Counted from the first letter of the stretch, positions 25,534 through 35,207 are shown. The stretch is 64,000 nt of DNA from NIC37A-2 sp050289625 (GCA_050289625.1 JBNKGC010000001.1:1-64000); one strand, 5' to 3'. The notes: a model not told the origin generated them from the letters alone. Program-made: numbers and translations.

Positions 25534-26280
25534 GTGAGTGACGCGAGCGATGACCCGGAACGAGAGGTTCAGACGAGGGAGGACCCCCTCGTCAGCGAAG
25601 CCGCACGACTCTGCAAACGCTACGTCGACGAGGTCGTTCTGCGCTTCGATCTGTGTCCTTGGGCGGCGCCTGCGCTACGAGCCGGGCGCGTTCAAACAGT
25701 CGTAATTACAAAGGAAGTTGCTTCACTTTCCGATCAGGGACCCTCCGTAGCAACCGCTGTCGCCCGCGAGCTCGACAAGCTCTCGGAGCGATTCGAAATG
25801 GAGCTGGTTCTCGTGGTCCTGCCTCGCTTCGAACTCGGTCGCTTCGAACTCGATGCCTTCCTTCGCATGGTGCGCGAAGAACATGGGCGTCGCGATGAGA
25901 CGTTCGCCATGGCCGCCTTTCATCCGGATGCCTCCCCCGACAGGTCCGACCCAGAGAGGCTGATCCCCTTCCTGCGCCGGTCCCCTGACCCCATGATTCA
26001 GGCAGTGCGTTCCAGCGTGCTCGACAAGATCGACTCCGGACGCTCGGCTGGCACAGCATTTGTCTCCCTCGATGCCTTCGACCCCGAGGCACTCCTCGAA
26101 CGCAGCCCCGAATCGCTTCGACGACGCATCGCACGGCAGAACCTGGAGACCCTGGAGCGAGAAGGTGAAGTCGCCCTTGCTGGTGCCATCGAGGCCATCA
26201 TCGAGGATCGGAAGGCGACCTACGCGCGCCTTCGCTCGACCTCGAGGGACCAGCAGGACCCCGATTCGAAGAAGAGGTGA
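25534..26280 (+). CDS. DUF1415-family protein
   Basis: A 248-residue cytosolic protein starting at a GTG. It matches the DUF1415 family: RYVDEVVLRFDLCPWAAPAL with the LCPxA motif, FAMAAFHPDASPDR, and FLRRSPDPMIQAVRSSVL (family RSPxPMxxxLR). The Cys in LCPWA and the His in FHPD are the most conserved polar residues, and may form a metal or redox site, but no activity is established for the family. The N-terminal 18 residues and the C-terminal 20 are charged and probably disordered (RDQQDPDSKKR). The next gene, a lipoprotein on the same strand, follows after 90 bases. Confidence 0.82.
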   Translation: MSDASDDPEREVQTREDPLVSEAARLCKRYVDEVVLRFDLCPWAAPALRAGRVQTVVITKEVASLSDQGPSVATAVARELDKLSERFEMELVLVVLPRFELGRFELDAFLRMVREEHGRRDETFAMAAFHPDASPDRSDPERLIPFLRRSPDPMIQAVRSSVLDKIDSGRSAGTAFVSLDAFDPEALLERSPESLRRRIARQNLETLEREGEVALAGAIEAIIEDRKATYARLRSTSRDQQDPDSKKR

Positions 26281-26370
26281 GGTCCCTCTGCAGCAGGAGG
26301 TCACGAACCATCTGATGCGCTTCCCTTTTTGAGACCAATGCGAACCCTCGTCGCTGTAAGCTCCCGCGCG

Positions 26371-27048
26371 ATGCCCTTTTCGAGACTCGGCGACGTCTCG
26401 CGATTCGCCCGCAAGCTGCATGATCGCGCGCTCGTGGCGTGGATCGCCGCAGGGGTCATCAGCTGCGCTCCCGGCCCCGTTCCATGCGGTGGTGGCGATC
26501 GTTGTCCGCCCGGCGAGGAGTGCCTCGCCAATCGCTGTGTGCCCCTGGGGGGAGATCCCGTTCCCCCGGACTCTCTCCGCTTGGTCTGCCCCCTCACGGG
26601 CAGCCGCGTCGCCCTTCAGGGGAGGCTCCAGACGCCGCTCTCCCCTCAGATCCATCTCGGACGAGACGTGGAGACCGCCTATTTTCAGTTTGAAAGGCGC
26701 TGGCAGGCGCTCTCGAGAATCGACGCGGCTTTCCTCGTGATCGACACCCCCCCTCCCCCTGCACTTCCGCTCGAGGTCGAAGTGTGGAGCATTCGTCCCG
26801 AAGACTCCGCCGGGGGTTTTGGTGCCCGCCCTCCCCAAGCCGAACCGCCGAATAGTCGTGGAGTGGCCCGTGCAGGGGTGCCCCTTCGCGTCGACGTCAC
26901 GGAGCTCGTTCAACACTGGCACGAGAGCGGACTAGGGGATGGCCTGGCGGTGAGCGCCGCCGCCCCGACCGGTGGCCTCCCCTCCACTGCTCTGGTGCTG
27001 GGCACGGCTGGGGGGCAGGCTCCACGGCTCGAGGTGTACGGGCGGTGA
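26371..27048 (+). CDS. DNRLRE-like domain lipoprotein
   Basis: A 225-residue predicted lipoprotein. With the ATG at 26371 the N-terminus is basic, the core AWIAAGVIS precedes a lipobox Cys32; an ATG at 26338 would add eleven residues. Residues 32-60 hold six cysteines in a tight pattern (CAPGPVPCGGGDRCPPGEECLANRC). The rest resembles a beta-jelly-roll: TAYFQFERRW, AAFLVIDTPPPPALPLEVEVW, VPLRVDVTELVQHWHESG, a segment reminiscent of the DNRLRE carbohydrate-associated modules (VTELVxxW). Family call is tentative. Its TGA overlaps the ABC gene start (GTGA at 27045), so the two are translationally coupled, which may link this lipoprotein to the ABC protein. Confidence 0.72.
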   Translation: MPFSRLGDVSRFARKLHDRALVAWIAAGVISCAPGPVPCGGGDRCPPGEECLANRCVPLGGDPVPPDSLRLVCPLTGSRVALQGRLQTPLSPQIHLGRDVETAYFQFERRWQALSRIDAAFLVIDTPPPPALPLEVEVWSIRPEDSAGGFGARPPQAEPPNSRGVARAGVPLRVDVTELVQHWHESGLGDGLAVSAAAPTGGLPSTALVLGTAGGQAPRLEVYGR

Positions 27049-28772
27049 GTGGGAGTAGTTCATCGTCACCCCCTTCGGGTACGAAGGCTGACCCCACCCT
27101 GGTGCTGGATCATTTTGGAACGGCCGCCGGGGCTCAGTTCGAGTCATCTCCGATTACCGAGCGCCTGTGTCCGGGTGAGATGCTCCTCGTGCTCGGGGGA
27201 GTGGGCGCCGGCAAGAGCCTCCTGGCTCAGGCCCTCTCCGGAGTGAGGCGCCCCGGCCTTCGTACGTTCGGAGGTGCGCACCTCGGGGATCGCCCGGTCG
27301 GTGTCCTCCGCCACGACGTGGCCCTCGCCCCGCAGGACGCGCGTCTCGCCGTGCTCGCGACGGATCAAGTCGGACGAAGCATGCTGGAGGCCGTTCGTGC
27401 GCGCCTTGGCAGCGGCTCGCGTGTCAGCTGGCCCGAAGCCGCCGACCAGCTTCGGGCGCTCGGACTCGCCGATCCGGACCGCATCCGACCTCTGCGATTT
27501 CGCGACCTGTCGTTTGGGGAGCGCAGGCGCGTCCTCTTGGCGCTCGCCCTCGCCCGAAACCCGACACTCCTCGTTGCCGATGCCCCGCTCGAGGGACTCG
27601 ACGAAAATGGTCGAGAGCGAGTCGTCCAAGCGCTGAGGGCCCATCTCGCTGCAGGGGCTCTGGTCGTCGCGTCGTCCCGCGGCGACGCCGAACTCGAACA
27701 CCTCGCCACGCGCCGCGTCGCCCTCACACCGAAGCGTTTCAGCGTGCAGGCCGCCCCGCGTTCCGAACGTCCTCCGTCGGTGCGCCCCCCCGCAGAACGA
27801 TCCGTCGGTGGCGACTCGCCCGAGCCTCTGCTGGAGTTGGACCGCCTCGGGGTCCATCGCGGAGGCCGCGGTCTCTTGACCTTTCGACGCGACGCGCACG
27901 CAGTCGATGGTGCTTCGCTCCGCCTGGCCCAGGGAGAAATCCTGGCGTTGGTGGGTGAGAGCGGCTCGGGAAAATCGAGTCTGCTGGAAGCCGTCGCCGG
28001 GCTGCTACCCGTCGCGTTCGGGCGAATTCGGTTCCAAGGAAAGGAAATCGCCGGAGCTTCGGAACGCCGCATCGAACAGGCGCGGAGACGAATTCAGCTT
28101 GTCTTCCAGGACGCCGCGGCAACTCTGACCGCCGACAAGACGGTGGCAGCACACATCGAGGAGGCGCTCGGACTCACCTCCGCTCGAAAGAGGGAGAGCG
28201 CTCGGGTTTGGCTGGAGCGGACGGGTCTCGCACCGGAACTCTTGAATCTCCCCGCCGACTGCCTGAGCACTGGTGAAGCGCAGCGAGTGGACCTGGCGCG
28301 CAGCCTCGCCGTGCGTCCCGATCTGGTGCTTTTCGACGGCCCCGAACGCGCAGGGCTCGAGCGCGATGAAACGCTCCGGGGTCTGCTCGAAGACGAGCGA
28401 AAGACGGGAGTGAGCTTCGTGGTCTCTGCCCGATTCCCTGGCCTCTGTCGCGGGCTCGCCGGACGGATCGCCTTCATGCTGGCCGGCAGGATCGTCGAGA
28501 TCGGCCCCTCCGATTCCGTTTTGAGCGCTCCTCTGCACCCCTACACGCGCGCTCTGATCGACACCGATCCGACCGCTCCGCGGCGCGGCCTCCGCCTCGT
28601 GCTCGAAGGTCCACCCCCCGATCCCCTGAGGCCGTCGCGAGGGTGCCCGCACCAGGCACGCTGCCCCAAGGTCGACGAAGAAGTGTGCGGCGCAAGCGAG
28701 CCACCGTTGCGTGAACTCGCCCCGGGAAGCGGTCACCGCGTGGCGTGCTTCTTCGCCGAGGGCTCCGGCTGA
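27045..28772 (+). CDS. Two-domain oligopeptide-type ABC ATPase with decayed catalytic motifs
   Basis: A 575-residue fusion of two ABC nucleotide-binding domains, like OppD-OppF fusions. Domain 1 (about 18-230): Walker A GGVGAGKS (51-58), Q-loop LAPQD, signature LSFGE (155-159), Walker B LLVADAP with Asp179. Domain 2 (about 262-530): Walker A GESGSGKS (304-311), Q-loop VFQD, signature LSTGE (407-411), Walker B LVLFDGP with Asp431. The C-terminus has the HPYTRALI and CPHQARCPKVDEEVC segment of oligopeptide ATPases. Oddly, in both domains the catalytic Glu after Walker B is gone (Ala180, Gly432) and the switch His is missing (SSRGD near 210-214; SARFPG near 461-466). Nucleotide binding is plausible, normal hydrolysis is not. 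No permease or binding protein is nearby. Confidence 0.9.
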   Translation: MSGSSSSSPPSGTKADPTLVLDHFGTAAGAQFESSPITERLCPGEMLLVLGGVGAGKSLLAQALSGVRRPGLRTFGGAHLGDRPVGVLRHDVALAPQDARLAVLATDQVGRSMLEAVRARLGSGSRVSWPEAADQLRALGLADPDRIRPLRFRDLSFGERRRVLLALALARNPTLLVADAPLEGLDENGRERVVQALRAHLAAGALVVASSRGDAELEHLATRRVALTPKRFSVQAAPRSERPPSVRPPAERSVGGDSPEPLLELDRLGVHRGGRGLLTFRRDAHAVDGASLRLAQGEILALVGESGSGKSSLLEAVAGLLPVAFGRIRFQGKEIAGASERRIEQARRRIQLVFQDAAATLTADKTVAAHIEEALGLTSARKRESARVWLERTGLAPELLNLPADCLSTGEAQRVDLARSLAVRPDLVLFDGPERAGLERDETLRGLLEDERKTGVSFVVSARFPGLCRGLAGRIAFMLAGRIVEIGPSDSVLSAPLHPYTRALIDTDPTAPRRGLRLVLEGPPPDPLRPSRGCPHQARCPKVDEEVCGASEPPLRELAPGSGHRVACFFAEGSG

Positions 28773-28830
28773 ATCGCGCGCCGTTGGACGGCGTTCGATC
28801 CCGAGTGGCGGCGGTGCGGTTCAGCTCCGC

Positions 28831-29946
28831 TCAGCAGACGCGATGGATCCACCCCTCCGGGGCGGGTCGGCGACCGTGCTGCATGTCGAGGAGCGTTTCA
28901 CGCAACTTCGACGCAACCGGTCCGGTCTCTCCGCCGTGGATCTCCCAGTCTCCAAGCTTGGATTTGACCTGGCCCACCGGCGTGATGACTGCGGCAGTGC
29001 CACAGGCGAAGACCTCGGTCATCGCGCCGCTTTCGATGTCCTTCTTCCACTGATCGACAGAAAGCGATCCTTCTTCCACCTCGTAGCCCATGTCCTGCGC
29101 GATCGTCAGGATGCTGTCGCGGGTGACCCCGGGAAGCAGCGTGCCGGTGAGCTTCGGGGTGAAGAGCTTGGTCTTCGCACCTTTCGTGTACACGAAGAAC
29201 AGGTTCATCCCGCCCATCTCCTCGATGTACTTACGCTCGGTGGAGTCGAGCCACACGACTTGGTCGCAGCCCTCCGAAAGCGCCTGCTTGTGCGCCACGA
29301 GACTTGCCGCGTAGTTACCTGCGCACTTCGCGTCGCCCGTGCCCCCGGGAGCCGCCCGCGCGTAGTCGATCGAGATCCACACCGTGACGGGCTTGATGCC
29401 CTTCGGAAAATACGCTCCGGAAGGCGAGCCGAAGAGGATGTAGAGGTACTGCTTGGCGGGCCTCACACCGAGAGCTGCCTCCGTCGCGACCATCAGCGGC
29501 CGCAGGTAGAGACTCTGTCCCACCTCGGGCGGAACCCAACCTCGCTCCTGTCGGATCAAGATATCAGCCGCTTCGATGAAGAGATCTTCCGGCAGCTCGG
29601 GCATCGCGAGGCGACGCGCCGACGATGCAAAGCGTCGCGCGTTCGCATCAGGTCGAAAGGTAGCAATTCCGCCGTCGGCTTGCCGGTACGCCTTGAAGCC
29701 TTCGAAGATCGCTTGGCCGTAGTGCAACACCGATGCGGCAGGATCGATCTCGATCGGTCGATACGGAAGAAGAGCTCCTCTCCCCCAACCACTGGCCTCG
29801 CGATACTCGATCGTCACCATGTGCTCGGTGAAGATCTTTCCGAATCCGAGCTCCTTCATTCGTTCCTGACGCTCGGCGGCGCTGAGAGGCTCGGCAACAG
29901 GTCTTAGATCGAAACGCGACTCGGACATACTCAGGGCGTAGGCCAT
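28831..29946 (-). CDS. ilvE: Branched-chain-amino-acid aminotransferase
   Basis: A 371-residue fold-type IV PLP enzyme of the longer BCAT type. The PLP Lys207 sits in TGDAKCAGNYAASL; other hallmarks are HYGQAIFEGFKAYR near the N-terminus, VVWLDSTERKYIEEMGGMNLFFVY, and GTLLPGVTRDSIL. It interconverts Leu, Ile and Val with their 2-oxoacids using 2-oxoglutarate. The ATG at 29946 has AGGGGGGAGC about eight bases upstream; an ATG six codons on (29928) is weaker, and the longer frame to 30072 overlaps the next gene. No ilv operon adjoins. It shares no obvious role with its neighbours. Convergent with the ABC gene. Confidence 0.95.
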   Translation of the reverse strand: MAYALSMSESRFDLRPVAEPLSAAERQERMKELGFGKIFTEHMVTIEYREASGWGRGALLPYRPIEIDPAASVLHYGQAIFEGFKAYRQADGGIATFRPDANARRFASSARRLAMPELPEDLFIEAADILIRQERGWVPPEVGQSLYLRPLMVATEAALGVRPAKQYLYILFGSPSGAYFPKGIKPVTVWISIDYARAAPGGTGDAKCAGNYAASLVAHKQALSEGCDQVVWLDSTERKYIEEMGGMNLFFVYTKGAKTKLFTPKLTGTLLPGVTRDSILTIAQDMGYEVEEGSLSVDQWKKDIESGAMTEVFACGTAAVITPVGQVKSKLGDWEIHGGETGPVASKLRETLLDMQHGRRPAPEGWIHRVC

Positions 29947-30053
29947 ACCATAAGCTCCCCCCTGGACCTCTACCCGAAATTGCCGACGGACGCGTTCAAA
30001 CGGTCGAACCCCTCGACACGGCGTCAACCGCCCGCTTCCAACGGGCTCCGGGG

Positions 30054-31448
30054 TCAAGGCCGCGACGAGCACGTCACGATACCGAGCTCGACGTCACGAC
30101 CCCGCGGCATCCCCACGAGCACCTTGCCTGCGCGGACCGCGAGAGTCTGCCGCGACCGAAGTGCCCGCTCCGGTTCGAAGTCGCGAACCGATCCGTCGGG
30201 CTCGAGCAAACCGAGAAGGGTCGCCCCCTCTGCGCCGCCCACGCTGACGTACGCCGAGCCGGTGCTTTCGTCGCGCAGGAGGAACGGCAGTCCGGCTCCC
30301 ACCCGCTCGTCGGCCGCTTCGTGGTTTTTGACGCTCCCGTCCGGTCCGACTCGAGCCAACGAGATCGTTCCGCCCTCCGACCCAAAGGCGGTCGGGTCGT
30401 CCCTCCACGCCACGAACACGCCGCCGTCCTCGGCTGGAACCAGATCGAAAACGAGTACGTGAGACCCCTCGGGGCTGAGAAATCGCGGTTCTCCTGCGAG
30501 CAATCCGTCCGCGCCCATGGGTGCGAGACGGAGACGTCGCGGAACGATGTCGACGATCCCCGGCTCGCTCAGGTCGCCCTCGTCTGCGTCGCTCTCGACT
30601 TGACCGGTCGCGGGCGTTTTCGCTGGGCTCTTGGGCAGCTTTCCGTAGGACACCCAAGCGAGCCAGTACCCTCCTGGGCGGGCCACCACGGCGGGTGCCT
30701 CGGCGTCGTCATCAGGTGGGCTCAAGTCGCGGGGCTTCGTCGCGCGCTCGAAGTCGGATGGATCGAAGTGGATTCCGCGAAGCACGGAATGCCCGCGGGA
30801 ACTGTCGCGATCGTCCCAAACGAGCACCGCACCCTTGCCGGAGGCTGCGAGGGAGGCCGCGTTCGAATCGTCGCGCCCCTGCTGTACTTCGGGCCCCCAC
30901 ACCACGTCGATGCGGTCCCCCACTTCATCCAGCCGCGCGAGTCGCAGCGTCGAGCTGCTCGCATCGTTGTCCACCACGGCCGCCAAAAGTCCTGCAGGAC
31001 TCACCGCCAGGTGGGGCGGCTCGATCTGCCCGTGGAGAGGACCGAGATCGACCAGCCTGCCGCGAGTCGCCTCCGGATTGGTGATGGCGACCAGGGCGTG
31101 GGAGCTTTTGTCCCGCTCACCCAGTGCCGCCACGGCAAATCCCTCGGCCAGCGCCACTCCGCTGCCGATCTCGACGGCGAACGGCTGATCGATCCCTGCA
31201 ACCACTTCGCCAGCGGCCTGGTCTCCACCACGGATCGAGAACGACTTGGTGGACGGCCTGGCTATGCATCGAGGTGGAGCCTCTTTGGACGGAGCACTGG
31301 CGGAGGCTTCCGGCATGGGCTCGTCTTTCTTGCGGTCACACGCACCGAGCACCGCGGCGGCGAGGAACACTCCGATGAGGTGACGTGGCCGCGCGGGGCC
31401 ACTGAAGCAAGGGGCGGAGAAAAGTCGCGCGGGGTCACTGATCTGCAC
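30054..31448 (-). CDS. Large lipoprotein, probable beta-propeller-like
   Basis: A 464-residue predicted lipoprotein starting at a GTG with GGAG six bases upstream. The signal ends at lipobox LGAC (Cys37), followed by a Pro/Ser/Ala linker. The body is made of repeated short beta-strand blocks with W/Y and small residues (SHALVAITNPEATRGRLVDL, PAVVARPGGYWLAWVSYGK, GGVFVAWRDDPTAFG, GSAYVSVGGAEG), resembling propeller-type blades such as those in YncE-like or sialidase-like proteins. No catalytic motif is recognised. Surface-exposed or periplasmic binding is the most likely role. The nearest same-strand gene, ilvE, starts 107 bases downstream of its stop. Confidence 0.75.
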   Translation of the reverse strand: MQISDPARLFSAPCFSGPARPRHLIGVFLAAAVLGACDRKKDEPMPEASASAPSKEAPPRCIARPSTKSFSIRGGDQAAGEVVAGIDQPFAVEIGSGVALAEGFAVAALGERDKSSHALVAITNPEATRGRLVDLGPLHGQIEPPHLAVSPAGLLAAVVDNDASSSTLRLARLDEVGDRIDVVWGPEVQQGRDDSNAASLAASGKGAVLVWDDRDSSRGHSVLRGIHFDPSDFERATKPRDLSPPDDDAEAPAVVARPGGYWLAWVSYGKLPKSPAKTPATGQVESDADEGDLSEPGIVDIVPRRLRLAPMGADGLLAGEPRFLSPEGSHVLVFDLVPAEDGGVFVAWRDDPTAFGSEGGTISLARVGPDGSVKNHEAADERVGAGLPFLLRDESTGSAYVSVGGAEGATLLGLLEPDGSVRDFEPERALRSRQTLAVRAGKVLVGMPRGRDVELGIVTCSSRP

Positions 31449-31665
31449 CTGGCACTCCCGTTTTTCTTCTTGCGACTACGGCGGCGCAGAGGGCTCGGGC
31501 AAACGGAAACCGCTGAAGGGGACCACCGCAAGCGGCGGCTGCTGTAACACGCGCGATGCGGGTTGCGAAGGGCTCGCAGCGCGACTTACCCTTCCTCAAC
31601 CGGTCAAACCAGTATTGCTTCGGTCAGAGCATGCCGTACCACTGGCCAGCACCGTGGCACGTTCG

Positions 31666-34278
31666 ATGACAGCGCCCGAGCTCACCCGTCCGTACTCGCC
31701 CAACGCGGCACTCAGGGCACTTTACCGGCGATTTTTCGATCACATCCAGGTCGAAGAGAGCTGGCCGGCCGAAGTCCGCGCTCTGAGCCAGCGCGGCAGC
31801 ATCATCTACGTCCTTCGAAACCTGAACTGGCTCGATTTCCTCGCGCTCGATCACCTGACGAAGCGGTACAACCTACCGCCCATTCGCTACGTGAACGATC
31901 TCGGGCTCTGGGTTCTGAACCCGGCCATGCGTCCCCGCTGGATGACTGCCCTGCTACCCCAGAGCCGCCCGGGCGTCGAAGAGGAGCTCACCGATGCCTT
32001 TTCGCACGACGGCAGCGCCGCGCTGTTTCTGAAGCGACCACCCAGCGTCCGTGACATCGCCGCGGGCGCCTCGGGAGGCCGGGGCATGCGCGAAGGCGAC
32101 CAGCTCGTGCGGGCGCTCTTTCACATTCAGCGCAAGAGCAAACGGCCGCTGATCTTGTTGCCCCTCGTGTTCGTGTGGTCGAAGGCGCCCGACAAGATGG
32201 GGTTTCGACCGATCGACCTCGTGCTCGGCCCCAGGCACTGGCCGACGCCCGCACGCGCGCTCGGCCAGTTCGCGTACAATTTCAAGCACGTCACGCTGCG
32301 TGCTGCAGAGCCCTTGGACGTCCAGGATTTTCTGGAAAACGGCTCGGAACTGAGCGACGATGTGTTGGTCCGGCGGATCACCTACGCCGTGCTGCGTCGC
32401 CTGGAACGGGAACGTCGCTCGGTGGTGGGCCCCGCCGAGAAGAATCCAGAACGCGTTCGCCAAGAGATCGTTCGCAGCCCGCGCCTCCGCTCGATCATCG
32501 ACGACCTGTCGGGAGCGGACGGCGAGGCGCGGAGCGCCAACACGACCAAAGCGCTGCTCATGTTGCGCGAGATGGAGGCCCGACCAGACCTCTTCGTGGC
32601 GAAGGGGCTCGAGTACCTGCTGGATTGGGCCTTCAGCAATCTGTACCGGGGTATCGAATTCAACCCCCGGGACATCGAACGCATCAGGAAGGCGTCTCGG
32701 GAAGGCTCGCTCATCCTTTTGCCGAGCCACAAGAGCCATATCGACTACCTGATCCTGAGCTACTTCTTCTACGTCCGGAATTTGCCGCTGCCGCGCATCG
32801 CTGCGGGAGACAACCTGAACTTCATGCCGGTGGGCCCTCTGTTCCGGCGGGGAGGAGCTTTTTTCATTCGTCGAAGCTTCAAGGGTGATCGCCTGTATGC
32901 CGCGGTCGTGGACGCCTACGTTCGACGCTTGATCCGCGACGGGTTTCCCATCGAGCTATTCTTGGAGGGTGGACGAAGCCGCACCGGCAAGTTGCTTTCA
33001 CCGAAGTTCGGTCTGCTCAACATGATTGTGGAAGCCGCCATGGCGGTACCCCAGCAGGAGGTCTTCTTCGTTCCAGTCAGCATCGGCTACGAGCGAGTCG
33101 TCGAAGCGGACAGCTATCAGCGCGAAGTCAGTGGCGCCGAGAAGAAGAAGGAAGAGGCCGCGGATCTCCTCACGGCGACGGAAGTGCTCCGCGATCGCTA
33201 CGGGCGGGTGAACCTTCAGTTCGGCAACATCATGACCATCCGGGAGATCTGCGAAGATCTCGGCATTCCTTCCGGAGTCGCGCAGCGGCCAGCAAAACGG
33301 CGAGCGGTCGTCACCCGGCTGGGTAACCGGGTGATGGATGAAATCAATCGAGTGACCGCGGTCACCCCCGGCGCACTCGCGGCCATGGCTCTCCTGAGTC
33401 ACTCGCGGCGCGGACTGGCCGAAGAAGAAATCGTCGAACGTTCAGAGCGCCTCTTGAGCGTGCCTGTCGAGCAGGGAGCACGCATCACGCGCCCCACGCT
33501 GCTCCCCGGCGGCGCGCCACGTCACCAATCGATTCAGGAGGCCCTGCGCATGTTCGTCGACGCCGGGATGCTTGACGTCACGAAGACGGAGGTCGCCGGA
33601 ACCGAGCACCACAAGACGATCTATTCGGTCGTGGAGAGCCGTCGCATCCAGCTCGATACGTCCAAGAACATCATCATCCACTTCTTCGTGGAGCGCGCGC
33701 TGGTCGCGACCGCGCTCAGCGAGCATGGTGCAACGCCCACGGACGACGTTCGCGAGCGCGTCCGCTGGGCTTCCCGCCTCTTCAAACACGAATTTCGCTT
33801 CCGTGCGGACGCACCGTTCGAGGAAATTTTCGACGGTACCGTCGATGCGCTCATCAGCGATGGGCAGCTTGCCCGGAACGCAGATCAATTGACTCCCGGG
33901 TCCGGTGACGGGCACTGGACCGGGTCGACTTGGCTCACGACGTACACGTGCATCCTGCAGAACTTCTTCGAAGGATATGCGGTTGCGGCACGCAGCCTCG
34001 AGGCGCTACTGGGGGGGCCAATGACGGAAAAGGACCTGTGCAAGCAGGGCCTCTCCCTCGGGAACGAAATGTACTTGGCCGGTGACATCGAGCGACGCGA
34101 GTCGATCAGCAAGCCCCTCTTGGTCAACGCCTACACGGCGTTCGGCGAGCTCGGCTACGTCAAGAACCGCGGTGGCAAGGTCGAGTTGCGCGAGACCTTC
34201 GAGTCCCGCGAATCGCTTCAGGAGATCGAGCGCGCCATCATGGCTTACGTCGACGGCAAGCACGAGGCAAAGCCGTGA
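31666..34278 (+). CDS. plsB: Glycerol-3-phosphate 1-O-acyltransferase
   Basis: An 870-residue PlsB-type acyltransferase, somewhat longer than the roughly 800-residue E. coli enzyme. The acyltransferase core has motif I HKSHID (His355-Asp360), motif II around GGAFFIRRSFKGD, motif III FLEGGRSRTGKLL (Glu434) and motif IV VFFVPVSIGYERV. It transfers an acyl chain from acyl-CoA or acyl-ACP to sn-glycerol-3-phosphate, the first step of phospholipid synthesis, at the inner-membrane face. An N-terminal region of about 320 residues includes an acyltransferase-like relic (YVLRNLNWLDFL). The ATG at 31666 was chosen; a TTG at 31615 is open too. Its TGA overlaps the mepA start by four bases, so it heads an operon with mepA and a DNA methyltransferase. 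Confidence 0.93.
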   Translation: MTAPELTRPYSPNAALRALYRRFFDHIQVEESWPAEVRALSQRGSIIYVLRNLNWLDFLALDHLTKRYNLPPIRYVNDLGLWVLNPAMRPRWMTALLPQSRPGVEEELTDAFSHDGSAALFLKRPPSVRDIAAGASGGRGMREGDQLVRALFHIQRKSKRPLILLPLVFVWSKAPDKMGFRPIDLVLGPRHWPTPARALGQFAYNFKHVTLRAAEPLDVQDFLENGSELSDDVLVRRITYAVLRRLERERRSVVGPAEKNPERVRQEIVRSPRLRSIIDDLSGADGEARSANTTKALLMLREMEARPDLFVAKGLEYLLDWAFSNLYRGIEFNPRDIERIRKASREGSLILLPSHKSHIDYLILSYFFYVRNLPLPRIAAGDNLNFMPVGPLFRRGGAFFIRRSFKGDRLYAAVVDAYVRRLIRDGFPIELFLEGGRSRTGKLLSPKFGLLNMIVEAAMAVPQQEVFFVPVSIGYERVVEADSYQREVSGAEKKKEEAADLLTATEVLRDRYGRVNLQFGNIMTIREICEDLGIPSGVAQRPAKRRAVVTRLGNRVMDEINRVTAVTPGALAAMALLSHSRRGLAEEEIVERSERLLSVPVEQGARITRPTLLPGGAPRHQSIQEALRMFVDAGMLDVTKTEVAGTEHHKTIYSVVESRRIQLDTSKNIIIHFFVERALVATALSEHGATPTDDVRERVRWASRLFKHEFRFRADAPFEEIFDGTVDALISDGQLARNADQLTPGSGDGHWTGSTWLTTYTCILQNFFEGYAVAARSLEALLGGPMTEKDLCKQGLSLGNEMYLAGDIERRESISKPLLVNAYTAFGELGYVKNRGGKVELRETFESRESLQEIERAIMAYVDGKHEAKP

Positions 34279-35207
34279 GTTCGTGCCGAGCATCCCTCGC
34301 GATGTCGGGACCGACTCGCCTCGCGGTCGTGGCGCTGTCTGCGACGCTCTCGACGGCCTGCTTCGGGACTCCGACGCCTCTGGCACCCGGGCTCGGGGGG
34401 AGCGTGGGCGTCCCCCATCATGGTGTGCTCACCGAAGCCGACGAGCTTCCCCGAAGCGGCGCTGGGTATACCCGGTTTCGCCCACGAGGCGCCGCGTACT
34501 TTGGCGTTTCTCGACTGGTTCGTGCGATCGAGCGGGCGGCCGCCACCGTCGAGCGTGAGCGTCCCGGCGGAGCCCCCCTTGTGGTGGGCGATCTCTCGGG
34601 GCCGTTTGGCGGCAAGATCCCTCGCCACAACTCGCACCGTTCGGGGCGCGACGTGGACTTCTTGTTCTATGTCACCAATCCCGCGGGAGCGCCGATGCGC
34701 AATCTGGGCTTCATTCCCCTCGGCGCGGACGGACTGGCGAAACTAGAGGACGGGCGATACATCCGCCTCGACGTCGAACGTCAGTGGCTTCTCTTCAAAG
34801 CACTCCTGACCGATCCCGACATCGACATCCAGTTCCTGTTCATCAGTCGCGACCTGGAGGCCCTCGTCATCGACTACGCCTTGGCCCGCGAAACGGATCT
34901 GGAGCTCGTCTGGCATGCCCAAACGGTCATGCTCCAACCCGGCGACAGCCTGCCCCACTCCGACCACGTGCACGTTCGCGTCGCTTGCCGCCCCGAGGAC
35001 ATGCTGCGCGGCTGCCAGGGCGGTGGTCCCTACTGGGATTGGTTCGATCCGGTTCCCACGCTGGGCACGGAAGACGAACGACTGCTCGCCCAAATTGCCT
35101 CGGAAGACCCATTCGAGCTCGAACCCCTCGGCCCGGTGGGCCCGCCGGTCGAGGCCGTCGCTCAGGGCGAAGCACCGAGCCTCCCCGCGGGTCAAACAGG
35201 TGAGTGA
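34275..35207 (+). CDS. mepA: Penicillin-insensitive murein endopeptidase (MepA-like) lipoprotein
   Basis: A 310-residue protein starting at GTG with a signal ending at a lipobox STAC (Cys29), unlike soluble periplasmic E. coli MepA. The LAS-type metallopeptidase motifs are present: GDLSGPFGGKIPRHNSHRSG with zinc His, RDVDF with zinc Asp, and the C-terminal HSDHVHVRV with catalytic and zinc His. It cleaves D-Ala-meso-DAP cross-links in peptidoglycan. A Pro-rich C-terminal tail (LGPVGPPVEAVAQG) is extra. It overlaps plsB by four bases and the methyltransferase by eight, so the three are co-transcribed: phospholipid synthesis, wall cutting, DNA methylation. Overall confident family call; the lipoprotein anchor is inferred from the N-terminus. 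Confidence 0.92.
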   Translation: MSSCRASLAMSGPTRLAVVALSATLSTACFGTPTPLAPGLGGSVGVPHHGVLTEADELPRSGAGYTRFRPRGAAYFGVSRLVRAIERAAATVERERPGGAPLVVGDLSGPFGGKIPRHNSHRSGRDVDFLFYVTNPAGAPMRNLGFIPLGADGLAKLEDGRYIRLDVERQWLLFKALLTDPDIDIQFLFISRDLEALVIDYALARETDLELVWHAQTVMLQPGDSLPHSDHVHVRVACRPEDMLRGCQGGGPYWDWFDPVPTLGTEDERLLAQIASEDPFELEPLGPVGPPVEAVAQGEAPSLPAGQTGE

